Positions 23,121 to 34,689 of a DNA stretch of 64,000 bases are shown here, one piece after another. Made by a program: the position numbers and the translations under genes. The notes beneath the pieces were generated by a model. It had not been told where the DNA came from. It searched no databases and worked only from the letters and a program-made list of their open reading frames with translations. Positions within the stretch are counted from its first letter, which is position 1; each line of letters begins with the position of its first letter. The stretch comes from Boswellia sacra (taxonomy: Eukaryota; Streptophyta; Magnoliopsida; Sapindales; Burseraceae). The stretch covers positions 226,623-290,622 of the forward strand of contig SNVD02007475.1 of assembly GCA_013180625.2 (NCBI GenBank). The letters are read 5' to 3'.

Positions 23121-25030
23121 GCTGTAAAGAGGTGAAACATGAGAGAAGGTAGAGTGATTCTCGGTAGATGAGATTAAATACAAAATAAATTAAATGAAAT
23201 TAAATGATGAAATGATAGTAGCCCCACAGCCTCCTTGGTGGTTTATTGTTGGATGCAATTTAGATGAATCAAACCGATAAAAGGGGGTCAATTTATTGAC
23301 CTTTTTTTTTCTAGCACAAAAATATAAAAATTAAAATACATAACAAGAATTATTATTATAAAAAATGGTTAAGTCCAAAAAAAACATGTAAAATGGAGAA
23401 AATTAACAATCTTAAAAAAGTCTTATACATATCAAAAATAAAAATAAAATTTGACGTTCTTTTAGATTTTCAAAATTATCTATAATTAATTCTATGCTAA
23501 ATGTTTTAGTAATTTCCTTCTCAATTTGAGGTTACTATAGACAAAAGAAAAAAATATTGTTAAAGTAGAAAATGATCTAGAAAAGAGGAAATTAGTATTA
23601 TAATAGGATAACTGAAATTTATTATTGGTAAAGTAGGAAACAAAAGAAAAGAAAATATTGTTAATGTAGGAAAAGATCCAGAAAAAAGAAATTAGTATTA
23701 TAATAGGATAACTAAAATAAATTATTGGTAAAGTAGGAAACGATAGGAGGATATTAGTATTATAACAGGAAAAATATATTAGTTTTTAAATAGGAAAATA
23801 AAAATAAAATAATATTTTAATAAACAAAAGGAGAGTTGAGATGCGAGAGAATATATTCAAGTGGGGAATATTGAACTTAAAATTTACATTTTATCCATAA
23901 TTCATGCCTTGAATCAAAAGTTTTTGGGAGGTTAAGTGTGGACAAAAGAAAGGGGGAGAAAGAATACTTGAAAAAATGAGGACCATTTAGCATGAAATTT
24001 CTGATATACCCATATTCATTCATTCGATCAAAATATCTAGGGAGGCCAAACTTATAAACTTAAAACTAACATTACACTTAACAGTTGAAATTGCTCAAAG
24101 AAACTTAGAATTTTTTTTTTTCAACATGGGTGGCCATAGCATTGTCAAGCCTAAATGTGGCTCTACCCCTGTATATATGTATGTATGTATGTATGTTTGC
24201 CATTGTGTATGTGTGTGTGAGTGTATATATATCTAAAAGAAAATTAGAAAGATATATCAATGCGAAAGGATTTTACCATAACAAGTATAGATTTCTTAGT
24301 TGAATTTTTATTTTCTTTGTCTATTTTTCCATGAGTTCATTACAAATTAATAAAAAAAAAGGTGCACTATAATATTTAATTTTATATTAAGTTTTATAAA
24401 TATTTGTTTAAACTAGAATTTTAATTCCATCGTAACATATCAACTAGAAAAAAGATTACTGGGTTTAATAGTAAACTTCTTGACAACGGGAAGTGTCAAA
24501 ATCTAGTGAATAAAAGATGCTCTATTTGTATGTGACTTCGAGAATTATAGGCCCGATCTCGTTCGGAATTCGATGGATAATATCATTTGCTTCAAAAAAA
24601 AAAAAAATTCTCCCTTCCATCACTTCAATTTTATTGAATAGAGACAAGAGAAATATATTACAGGGCTACTTACTCAAGTTCGAAAAAGAAAGAAACGAAT
24701 GCAAAAGAAACTGCAAAAATAACAGGACAACAAGATATCATTTGTTCCGTGCTGCAGTCTACAAAGAAAAATAAAATTGAAATAAAAGAAGGATGTTTAT
24801 CTCAAGAGGTTGATTCTCATTATAAAGGATGGATTGAGTAATAATATTTTGAAATTTTATAAATCAGTGTATAGAGAAACTGAGTGCTCAATAAAACTTT
24901 GGGTGCAAATAAGTCCACCTTATTTCTTTTAGGGTAAATATCATACATGGCTTTGAACTAAGCCTAAGATCGGACATAATTTTAAAGTTTACAAAAATAT
25001 GAAAGGTGACCCTACCATTAGGTAAGTCCT
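23121..25030. other. AT-rich non-coding stretch with a 99-bp tandem repeat
   Basis: A 99-100 bp unit occurs at 23542-23640 and 23641-23740, with a partial third copy to about 23780. A TATG/TG-rich microsatellite lies at 24175-24230. The text just before it (gtggctctacccctg, near 24158-24172) resembles the end of common plant hAT MITEs, but no partner end was found. The open frame at 24517-24774 runs through an A-tract and is not supported. Confidence 0.55.
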
Positions 25031-25204
25031 TTTGTAAGCGACAATACTATACATACAAACAACTTATATAATCTTTCGTACAATCTAATATATGTAGTAT
25101 AATGTTATTGGTGTATTTTTATCAACCAATGTAATTATACGTGCACATCAACTCATAATCATATGAGGATAGTTTAGGGTTAGATTATGTGTGTAGTATT
25201 ATGG
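25031..25204. mobile_element. Possible small MITE
   Basis: The left end (aatactatacatacaaac) and the reverse complement of the right end (ataatactacacacataatc) are similar, giving an element of about 175 bp. The match is imperfect and no target duplication is evident. Confidence 0.3.
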
Positions 25205-26084
25205 TTTTGAAAGTTAATTTGAATTTTGATATAAACTAGTGGATAAATTTCGTAGATAACCACATATCAATTTTGTATATATTGGGTGAAATTTATTTTT
25301 ATGTTAGACCTTATTATTTGGGACCACTAGAATACAATTAGGAATAACAATTAGCTAGGAATATCAATTGATTTTAGGGTTTTAATTAAATTAAGGATTT
25401 TGACTTCATAAATTTTAATTTTCTAATTGTAGTTGATTTTTTAATTGTCAGCCTTATATTTTAATTAATTATGGTTTATTTTGGAATTTTCTAGCTTGAG
25501 ATTAGATTTTTTAACTCATAATTTAAATCAATTTCCTATTAGAATTATGTTAATAGGGACTATAAATAAATTGTGCCTTAATTTTTTATTTCCTAGGCTT
25601 ATTTATGGTTGATTATTGAATAAATGCTTGAACAATAATGCTAGTTTTATAAACTTTTTATAAAAATTCTTGTATATAAACTAAAGTGTCGTCAGAGGAT
25701 TGGAGTAGTGGATATTTAAAATCAATTCATTCAGTGAAAAGTAATAATATGTGAAAGAATGAGTGATATTATATCAATTTGTATACAAAGTGTGTAAGGA
25801 TAACAATACTCTAAATATTTTGTTCTCCCTTAGTTTTTGTTTAATTCTTTCTTAAATCTCTTCTCTATGTTCTCCTCTTGTTCTGTTCTATTGTTCTTGT
25901 TTAATTCGATGACAATTCCTCATCACCTTAAAAAGCATAAATAAATAATAAACTTCCTCCACAATCATCAAATTACTAGCCATCTTACAGTCCCTAATAT
26001 ACTGCTCTAACCTCTCTCTCCTATAATATATAATTTTCCCACATTTGCTCTACCCTTACGTTTCTCTCTGCTAAAAAAAGCTTA
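25205..26084. other. AT-rich stretch, no gene identified
   Basis: The part around 25300-25620 ('aatagggactataaataaattgtgcc') has the look of an LTR leader or a transcribed AT-rich repeat. No paired end or coding sequence is visible. Confidence 0.35.
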
Positions 26085-27206
26085 TGTTGATGCTGGAATC
26101 TAGCCAACAGCCAGATTATTGAAAAACAAACTAGTACCAATAACTAAACTAACAACTAAATAAAGGAAACAATAACAATGAAGATAATGAAAATATCAAG
26201 TTATTAAAGCTTTAGGGTGTCGCATTTCACCAAGATTAATGAGTTTCAATATATTAATCCAATGAATCAATATTTATTCATATGTTGCCAGCGAATTTCA
26301 CTTAATTAATCATTATTCTTTTTCAAGTTATAACAATGCATATTAATAAGCAGAGTTTACATCTCTATCAAACCTAATAACCTATTAATAGCCATTAAGC
26401 ACAAAAAATTCATTAGATGCTGCAAAAATACCATAGACATCTCTATCACAGGATAATTCATGGTATGTAGAAACAAACATCACTTCTTAGTCTCAATTTG
26501 AATTTCAAGATCATGTAAAGCTATTACCAGCATTAAGCATAAAATGAAATACTCAACATATTATGAATAGAGATCAATAGATTGAAATTAAAAGAATCAA
26601 AACATCATAATCCAGCAGCATCTTAGCTCTAGAAAAGAAAATTGGTTCATATTGAAATTAAACAAAACCCTAATCATTGTTCTCAACATGGATATAAATG
26701 TAAAGGAAGAAAAACTAGGAATTGTAAATGAAGAAAATCTTGTTTCTAGCTTCCAACCGTCCTCGTTGAACCCTTGGCACCCCCCCTGCAAGTCTTGCAA
26801 AGTTCTATTTATATATGCAGGGTATTAGAGCTGAAAACTAGAAAAAATCAGATTGGGAAATCCTAATAAGATCATAATTAGCGCTGCAGCCCTATTTATA
26901 AAGCATTGTAGCCCTTCATGCACGATGTCATGGTCCTGGGGTGCTATAGCTTCTGTCTTCAAATTGTTGTAGCTTCTAGTGTTGGGGTGCTAGACATTTT
27001 GCCACAAAGCACTTCTTCATTGTTGAAATCTCCTTTTCCAAGTGAATTAATCACGATCCATCCATAATCATCTACAGTAGCTCAAATTCCATCAAAGCTG
27101 CAAAATAAGCACAAACTACACATAAAACTCACAAAAATACCCCAGAACCAATTAAATATCAAACTTGAAGTTACTCAATTTATGAGTAAAAACTCACTCA
27201 TCAACA
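26085..27206 (-). repeat. LTR-like repeat (possible solo LTR)
   Basis: The ends TGTTGATG and CATCAACA are perfect 8-bp inverted repeats with TG...CA termini, about 1122 bp apart. On the minus strand the interior has a TATA-like 'tataaatag' followed by leader-like text and then blocks similar to 4196-5131. The short frame at 26597-26800 is not protein-like. No matching 5-bp target duplication is visible (gctta against aagtg), so the boundaries and the solo-LTR reading are provisional. Confidence 0.5.
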
Positions 27207-27959
27207 AAGTGCTTCAGACAGAGTTTCTTTGATTAGTATCAGATGTCTGATGTGAAACGTCAGATATCTGTTGTCTAATATCGAATATCTATTGTTAGAT
27301 TTTGGATCTTAGATGTCTATTGGCGGATTTCTATGTTGAGTGTCAAATTCTCTATCAGTTGTCTTATACTACATTTAGAAAAAGATAGTGACGTAATTTC
27401 TAGAGCAAAAAGGTTAAGGCATCTAAATTTTTAAGTGGATCAATTGTCAATTCACCCCTTTAATTTGGTTCATTTTTTATTTTCCTGATTTTATAATATT
27501 TGCTTATGGTTTACCATTTCTTTAGGAAATTTACTAAAATCTGAAAAAAAAACTAATTTATTTTTTTCTCATAAATTTTCTCAACAATATAACATAATTT
27601 TCAATGAAAACATTTCAAATATTTCATTATATTATTGTTACAATTTTAAATTATAATTCAATTACATGATCCATAAACTTTAAACTTAAATCACATCAAT
27701 AAAATCCAAATACAATATCCCTTCGTTGAAAACGATTCTTTAATGATTAGCTGAAACTTTGATATTAGTCAAATAAGGAGACAATGGTCACTTGTTGAGG
27801 GAAATTGGAAGTTTCGATTTCAAGGCATTTTTTGGATTTCCAAATCAAATTTAAAGCTTTTAAGAGACATATTCTTCTGCCTTTTTGTCAAGTTTTTCAA
27901 AAGTTTGAGCTTTAAAATTTACTTTAAAAAGACTTTGGGCTATACAAAGATGAAATCAT
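27207..27959. other. Non-coding stretch
   Basis: The part near 27240-27360 has a loose repeat of 'cagatatctgttg'-like words. No gene or element end is supported. Confidence 0.4.
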
Positions 27960-28330
27960 TTACAAAAGCAAATTTCAAAGTTGTAGATTAATCACTTGTG
28001 ATTTATTTAACTTAATAGGTATTTGATTTCAAAAACTTATTGAATTGAAAGATTATTGTATTTGACCAACACTTATGACCCGACTTCATGAAAAGTCTAT
28101 TTTGTCGATTAGCAAGATGCAAGTTAGGAAAAATAGAAAATTTTTTATCTTTAATAAGTTAAGCGAGTACTTGATCAGATTTCAGTAAGCAATTTATTGC
28201 ATCATAATTTCAATTGTATCAGAAATCAAACGAGTGGCAGGGTTGATTGAAATTGAATGCAAGCAATTAACATTGGAATTAGGATCCTCTATTAGCATTT
28301 CCCCCCTCTCATAGTTTTTCACACAATTAA
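27960..28330 (+). repeat. Old paralogous segment (copy B, first part)
   Basis: Matches 11500-12110 in order and orientation, with small deletions. Its continuation (the match to 12160-12500) is found at 44990-45330, beyond the Copia and CACTA insertions. The remaining 28331-28617 is AT-rich with no identified feature. Confidence 0.6.
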
Positions 28331-28622
28331 TGAATGACCCTGCTACAAAATTTATATATTTATATGCCTAATGTCAGTTTAATCAATGTTTTTCCTTTAA
28401 CTTCCAACTGATGTATATAATTGCAGCTCCAAAAATAAATAAATAGACATCTTAATTGGTTTTTGTTTCATGTTTGTTTTCTAGAATAAAAGGTTTTTAT
28501 GTGAAATGCAAAATATTTATGTTCAAAGTTTGTAGTTGCAATATTTGTTACCAGGAAACATGATAACAAAATTCTCACTATCCTATGTGTGGCTTCAAAA
28601 TAAGTAATTTTTTAGGCGTGAG

Positions 28623-29023
28623 TGTTGGGATGTAATAAGAACTCAGAACAGAATTTGAGAGAAAATTAACTTGTATTAACAGAGAAAATTAATGTACAAG
28701 AATTACACAAAAACTCCCCTAAATAATTCTGGAGCTCTCCTGGCTCTCTCTCTCAATCCTAAACTCTCTGGTTTAGACTCTGGACTCTCTCTGGAATCTC
28801 TCTGATGCATTTACAAGGCAGAATTCGTCCCATATTTATAGGGAAAATTCTGCATACAAATTCAAATCAAATTTGGCTACTTCCTTTGACTTTCAAAATT
28901 TGGAGGTGCCTAACTAATTTGACTCTCAATGCATTCACATGGGAGGGATTCTGGAAGCCATGCATGTCATGCATGAGCTCAGCAGAATTCTAGAACTCAT
29001 GCATGTCATGCATGAGCTCATCA
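28623..29023 (-). repeat. Copia 3' LTR (minus orientation)
   Basis: 401 bp, TGTTGGG...CTCATCA on the plus strand. The adjacent 29024-29040 is the polypurine tract (purine-rich on the minus strand: ggatggagggggagaat). The U3 start contains two direct repeats with CATGCATG words. Confidence 0.95.
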
Positions 29024-29069
29024 ATTCTCCCCCTCCATCCCATGTGAAAGGGAGTAACAACAAAAGTAA

Positions 29070-30565
29070 TTAGACAGCTTCTAATCCAACTATGTCTCTG
29101 CATAGTTCTAGCTTGTCTCTGGTGACCACTTTTGTTAACATGTCGGCCGGATTCTCTTTAGTATGGATCTTTACTAGTTTCAACAGTTGCTTGTCCATAA
29201 CCTCTCGTATCCAATGATAGCGGATGTCGATATGCTTCGTTCGAGAATGATACACTGAATTCTTGCTCAAATCCAGAGCACTTTGACTGTCACAGTGTAC
29301 TTTGTACTCCTTTTGCTCAATCCCAAGTTCTTGGAGAAACCGCTTCAGCCACAACATTTCTTTTCCAGCTTCCGCTGCGGCAATGTATTCTGCCTCTGTC
29401 GTGGATAGCGCAACACACTTCTGTAGTCTTGACTGCCATGATACAGCTCCCCCTGCAAAAGTGTAAACAAAACCTGATGTAGATTTCCTACTGTCAGGAT
29501 CTCCGGCCATATCTGAATCTGTATAGCCTTCCAAGATTGGATCAGCTCCCCCGTAAAACAAGCATATCTTCGAAGTACCTTTAAGGTATCTGAGAATCCA
29601 CTTGACTGCCTCCCAATGTTCTTTCCCTGGATTTGAAAGAAATCTGCTCACGACTCCTACAGCATGAGCAATATCTGGCCTTGTACACACCATGGCATAC
29701 ATCAAACTTCCTACAGCAGAAGAATAGGGTACCGACGCCATGTCCTCTATCTCTTTCTTGGATGAGGGACATGATCTCTTGTTCAACTTGAAGTGATTAG
29801 CCAGTGGTACACTAACTGGCTTGGCACTATCCATGTTGAACCTTTGGATCACACGTTCAACATATTTTTCTTGAGACAGCCATAATTTCTTTTGTTTCCT
29901 GTCTCGACGAATGTGCATCCCCAAGATTTGCTGAGCTGGTCCCATGTCCTTCATATCGAAGGTTTTTGATATTTCATTCTTCAGCTACTTTATTCTTGTT
30001 ACATCTTTCCCGACGATCAACATGTCGTCCACATATAACATTAATGCAACAAAGTCTCCACCTGGAAGTTTCTGAAAGTAAACGCATTGGTCTGCAGCGG
30101 TTCTTTTGTACCCATGACTCACCATGAAGGAGTCAAACTTCTTGTACCATTGCCTTGGTGCTTGTTTGAGGCCATACAAGCTCTTTTTAAGCTTGCACAC
30201 GAGGTGTTCTTTTTCTGGAACCTCGAACCCTTCTGGCTGCTCCATGTAGATTTCTTCATGCAAGTCTCCATGAAGAAATGCTATCTTCACATCCATCTGT
30301 TCAAGCTCCAAATCAAGACTTGCTGTCCGAGGATGACGCGGATTGAGGACATTTTTACCACCGGTGAGAATATTTCATCAAAGTCAATTCCTTTCTTCTG
30401 AAGGAATCCTTTTACCACCAATCGGGCTTTGTGCTTTATCACCTTTCCTGTTTCATCTTTCTTGAGCTTGAATACCCACTTATTCTTCAGTGCCTTCTTT
30501 CCGTCTGGGAGTTCGACCAGTTCATAAGTTTTGTTCTTCTCTAGAGAATTCATCTCATCTTCCAT
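29070..30565 (-). pseudogene. Copia reverse transcriptase and RNase H (mutated)
   Basis: RT begins near 30565 (MEDEMNSLEKNKTYELVELP) and continues through RLVVKGFLQKKGIDFDEIFSP. A frame change near 30340 shifts it to the block EQMDVKIAFLHGDL and on to the catalytic LMLYVDDMLIVG at about 30035-30000. A stop at about 29985 splits the next part (DMGPAQQILGM). RNase H follows intact (YTDSDMAGDPDSRKSTSGF, STTEAEYIAAAEAGKE, CDSQSALDLSKN, TKHIDIRYHWIREV) to the natural end near 29070. It copies element RNA into cDNA when intact. Confidence 0.94.
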
Positions 30566-31615
30566 TGCATGCAGCCATCGTTCTTTGTCTGGATGAGATA
30601 AAGCTTCATGAAAGCTTTCTGGCTCCCCCTCATCAGTAAGCAGTGTGTACTCTGATTTCGGATATCTCCTCGACGGAATCCGACCTCGCTCAGATCGTCG
30701 TAGCTGAGGTTCTTCATTTCCAGGAGGTATAGCAGCTTCTATGGGTGATTGTGGCTCTCCCGGCTCAGCAATCTCTTCATTTTCTTCCTCCTGATCTGCT
30801 TCTGGAACTTCTTCTGGTACTTCATTATTTCTTGTGGCATTTGGTGTTGAGTCTGCAACAATATCTGGGGCACTGCTAGTGGGATTTGTAGATATTGTTG
30901 TCTTTTCAACGTCTTCATATGTTTGGTCTTCGTGAAATACGACATCTCTGCTCTAGATGACTTTCTTTTCTTTGGGATCCCATAATCTGTATCCGAATTC
31001 TTCATCTCCATAACCGATGAAGATACATGGAACAATTCTTGCATCGAGCTTCTATCTGAGCTCCTTGGATACATGTACGAAGGCTAAACAACCAAACACT
31101 TTCAAATGATTATAGGAGGGCTTTTTATTAGACCATACCTTTTCTGGAATCTCGAAGTTCAGTGGTGCCGATGGTGCTCTATTGATTAAGTAACAGGCGG
31201 TGCGAACTGCCTCCCCCTAGAATGGCTTAGGTAACTTAGCCAATCTGAGCATGCTTCTGACTCGTTCCATGATGGTTCGATTCATCCTCTCGGCCACTCC
31301 ATTGTGTTGTGGTGTGCGTGGGACTGTTCTTTCATGTCGAATGCCATATCTCCGATAGTAAGCATTGAACTCTCTGGAGGTATATTCGCCTCCGTTATCT
31401 GATCGAAGGCATTTTAATTTCGTACCCGTTTCACGTTCTACCATGGCGTGAAACTCCTTGAACTTCTCCAGAGCTTCATCCTTCGTCCTGAGGAAATACA
31501 CCCACACTTTCCGAGATGCATCATCAATAAAGGTCAAGAAATACCTTTAACCGCCTAAGGACTCGACTTCAAGAGGTCCGCATACATCACTGTGTACTAG
31601 CTCCAATAGCTTTGA
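30566..31615 (-). pseudogene. Copia integrase core and linker (mutated)
   Basis: The core at 31537-31217 has FIDDASRKVWVYF (first Asp region), CLRSDNGGEYTS (second Asp) and TPQHNGVAERMNRT (catalytic Glu). Stops fall near 31548, 31215, 31053 and 30956. Downstream, the block LKVFGCLAFVHVSKE and an acidic Ser/Pro/Glu-rich linker (30900-30700) lead to RT. Confidence 0.92.
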
Positions 31616-33058
31616 TTACTTCACTGATGAGGAGCTGAATGACACCCTCCGTTGTTTCCCGTACAAACAATAGTCGCAAGGATGAGGCGCTGCATCCTTG
31701 GAAACAGTGATCAGCTTCTTTTTCTGAAGAGTTGATAAACCTTTTTCACCCATGTGACCGAGCCTTTTATGCCACAAATCTAGAGGTACCATGTGCTCTA
31801 CTACATGAAGGCTCTCTCCATTTATCTTTACATGAGTCCTGTAAAGATTGTCACATAATTTACCTCGAGCAACCACCATGAGCCCTTTCAACATCTTCCA
31901 TGTACCGTTGGTGAAGCAGCTCTCATAACCTTGCTGATCAAAGGCTTTTACCGAGAGCAAGTTGAGTCGAAGATCTGGCACATGACGAATGTCCTTCAAA
32001 GTTACTTTGCATCCGATGCTCGTTTGGAATTGAATATCACCAATTCCCATGATTTTGGCGGTGCTGTTGTTTCCCATCTTCACTATCCCAAAGTCTCCTG
32101 CTTTGTACGTGGTGAAGATCTCTCTGCAAGGAGTGACGTGGCAGGAAGCTGCTGTGTCAATTACCCATTCTACTCCTTGGTCTGCTGTGTGGAAGCACGT
32201 CTCTTCCGCACAAATAGTCACATCTTCTACAACGGTAACTCGTGGCTTGTCGCTACTTTGTGCTTGTGAACTCTCCTGGTTCTGCTTCTGAAAACTGCGA
32301 CAATTTTTCTTCATGTGACCCTCTTTGCCACAGTGATAGCATTTGTAGGTGGGTCTCCACCCATCTGTTGATCTGCCCCTTCTGTTTGTCGATCTACCTC
32401 TGCTTTTGCTTCTACCTCTTCTCCAGTCTTCACCTCGAGACTGTCTTCCTTGATTCTCTATGATGTAGGCTTCATCTTGACTGGCGCCTGCATCTTTTCT
32501 TCTTGCCTCCTCGTTCATTAAGGCATACTTAACCATTGATAGGGGAAGTCTGCCTCCGGGTGCTGAATTACTGATGGAGACCACTAACGTCTCCCATGAA
32601 TCTGGAAGGGAACTGAGAAGTAGAAGTGCTTGTTCTTCATCTTCAAGCTGTAACTCGACTGCTGTCAACTGATTCACCAAGTTCTGGAACTCACTTGTAT
32701 GTTCTGCTACAGGAGTTCAGCTCCGCAACTTCAAGTTCACAAGCCGTCTCATCAGAATGGCTTTGTTTCATGCTGACTTGGCTTGATACATACTCTCTAA
32801 TTTTTTTCATAGAGTATATGCATCTGTTTCTTTGGCTACATGGTGGAAGACACTATGATCGATCCATTGTCTGATCTGACCGATGCATTTTCTGTTAATT
32901 TTCTTCCACTCTGCCTCTTTTTTTGTCTCAGGTCTCTGCCCTTCAAATTCTATAGGGTCATATATATCCTTACAACTAAGGAGATCCTCCATCCTGGGCC
33001 TCCATAGTGTGTAATTGGTAGCAGTCAATTTAATCATGGCTCCGGATGATTCTTCCAT
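31616..33058 (-). pseudogene. Copia gag, protease and GAG-pre-integrase (mutated)
   Basis: The ATG at 33058 starts gag (MEESSGAMIKLTATNYTLWR, the conserved Copia gag opening). Stops near 32811, about 32777 and 32718 break its first third. From 32680 the frame is open for 354 codons: the gag end, an Arg/Ser-rich linker, a CCHC knuckle (CYHCGKEGHMKKNC near 32350-32305), and the protease motif WVIDTAASCHVT with the catalytic Asp kept (near 32165). The GAG-pre-integrase part (LWHKRLGHMGEKG, then CDYCLYGKQ) follows. It ends at a TAA at 31616. Confidence 0.94.
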
Positions 33059-33398
33059 TTTAGAATAATTAATTCACTAAAATGGAAATTGAATTTCAAA
33101 AAACCGAGCCCACCGTTACGTCCGAAACGGTCAAATTAGGTGGAATAGCCTCTTCTAGGGCTCAAAAATTCCTTTTATACAATAAATACTAAGCTTGGAA
33201 ACTTTAAGGACTAAACTGAAATTTCTTAAGGGCTAAACGGAAATTTCAGAAACTAAAAGGGGCACAATGTATTTATCAGAATTACAGGGGCCAAACTGAT
33301 ATTTCCTAAGGACTGAAATGTAAATTTCAGAAATTAAGGGGTCAAAATATAATTACCCAAAAATACAGGGGCCCAAATGATATTTTTCAACGATTTGC

Positions 33399-33540
33399 TG
33401 ACGTGGCAGATGGGGTCCACAGTGCTGGCGTGGTGACACGTGGCAGGTGACGTGACTTGCTGACGTGGCGATATGCTGACGTGTCCTGATGACGTGGCAA
33501 AAAGGTCGCTGACGTGGCTGATGACGCGGCGCTGACGTGG
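33399..33540. promoter_or_regulatory. Cluster of TGACGTGG-type words in the Copia leader
   Basis: Between the 5' LTR and gag, 142 bp contain about ten close variants of TGACGTGGC on the plus strand, including one ACACGTGGC (G-box) and GTGACGTGA. These are core words for plant bZIP factors (TGACG/ACGTGG). The array is GC-rich against an AT-rich background. Binding is inferred only; it could also be simple repeat expansion in the RNA leader. Confidence 0.6.
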
Positions 33541-33812
33541 TCGTCTTCTTCCTTGAGACACGCGTGCAGTGCGTGGAGCGAGTGACGCCCACTCGCAGAC
33601 CAGGTCGGAGGCGCGTGCGGCGTGTGCGGCGTCTCTGGTGGTCGATTCGGTCGCCGAAAAATTACAGAATGCTCAGCTCGATCTCACAAACACACAGAAC
33701 ACTTCAAATTCGAATTTCGATGACTTTCCGAAAAATCGAAATTTTCCAGAAACAGGGGACAAATTTTCTCTGAATTTTTTCTCTCTGTTCTGACGTTCCA
33801 GGAGCTCAACGA

Positions 33813-33825
33813 GGCTCTGATACCA
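33813..33825 (-). promoter_or_regulatory. Copia primer binding site (initiator Met tRNA type)
   Basis: TGGTATCAGAGCC on the minus strand, two bases inside the 5' LTR, complementary to initiator Met-tRNA. Confidence 0.94.
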
Positions 33826-33827
33826 CT

Positions 33828-34227
33828 CGTTGGGATGTAATAAGAACTCAGAATAGAATTTGGGAGAAAATTAACTTGTATTAACAGAGAAAATTAATGT
33901 ACAAGAATTACACAAAAACTCCCCTAAATAATTCTAGAGCTCTCCTGGCTCTCTCTCTCAATCCTAAACTCTCTGGTTTAGACTCTGGACTCTCTCTGGA
34001 ATCTCTCTGATGCATTTACAAGGCAGAATTCGTCCCATATTTATAGGAAAAATTCTGCATACAAATTCAAATCAAATTTGGCTACTTCCTTTGACTTTCA
34101 AAATTGGAGGTGCCTAACTAATTTGACTCTCAATGCATTCACATGGGAGGGATTCTGGAAGCCATGCATGTCATGCATGAGCTCAGCAGAATTCTAGAAC
34201 TCATGCATGTCATGCATGAGCTCATCA
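33828..34227 (-). repeat. Copia 5' LTR (minus orientation)
   Basis: 400 bp, nearly identical to 28623-29023. The internal end reads CGTTGGG instead of TGTTGGG, one of the few differences. Confidence 0.95.
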
Positions 34228-34689
34228 GTGAGGCCTCATTTTTAGAAACACGCTCTCTACAACAAAATGGACATCTAATAGCATTTTAATAATAGCATTC
34301 TAGAGTGAACGCTACAAAAAATCTTCTATTAATAGCATTTTACAGAAAAATGATATGATTTTTATTTATTATATTTTAATAATAATTTGTTCATAACATT
34401 CTTTTAGAAATGCTATTGTATGAATTATGTGGATAACATTTACAAAAAGAAATGCTAGTAAAAATTGGTATTAATAAACAGTTTAGGAAAATGCTATTAA
34501 TTATACTATTTTATAGCAGCACCCTAAACGTTATCCAAAATTTTTTTGCTTTATATAAATTATAGCATTTGTAAACGCCCTCTTTTTGCCATGTAAATGG
34601 GCGGACTAAAATTTGGTGCCCGCTCAGATTATTTAGATTTTATGTCTGGCTCCTAAAACCCCGTGTCAAGAAAATTTCGTGTGAGAAAA

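Larger units (their letters stand above)
28623..34227 (-). mobile_element. Ty1/Copia retrotransposon with intact ends
   Basis: About 400-bp LTRs at both ends and a perfect 5-bp target duplication gtgag (28618-28622 and 34228-34232) define the element. On the minus strand it has 5' LTR, initiator-Met primer site, a long leader, gag, protease, integrase, reverse transcriptase, RNase H, purine tract and 3' LTR. By eye the LTRs differ at about 5 substitutions and one indel, so the insertion is recent. Several stops and a frameshift in RT mean this copy cannot make a full polyprotein. It landed 22 bp from the end of the old CACTA-like element. Confidence 0.97.

Noticed and set aside
24517..24774. 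85-codon frame, considered as organelle-derived DNA
   Set aside because: It runs through a poly-A tract and I could not match it to a known plastid or mitochondrial gene; no evidence beyond an open frame.
31931..32874. Plus-strand frames over the Copia gag/protease region
   Set aside because: Antisense shadows of gag-protease; no plant protein features.
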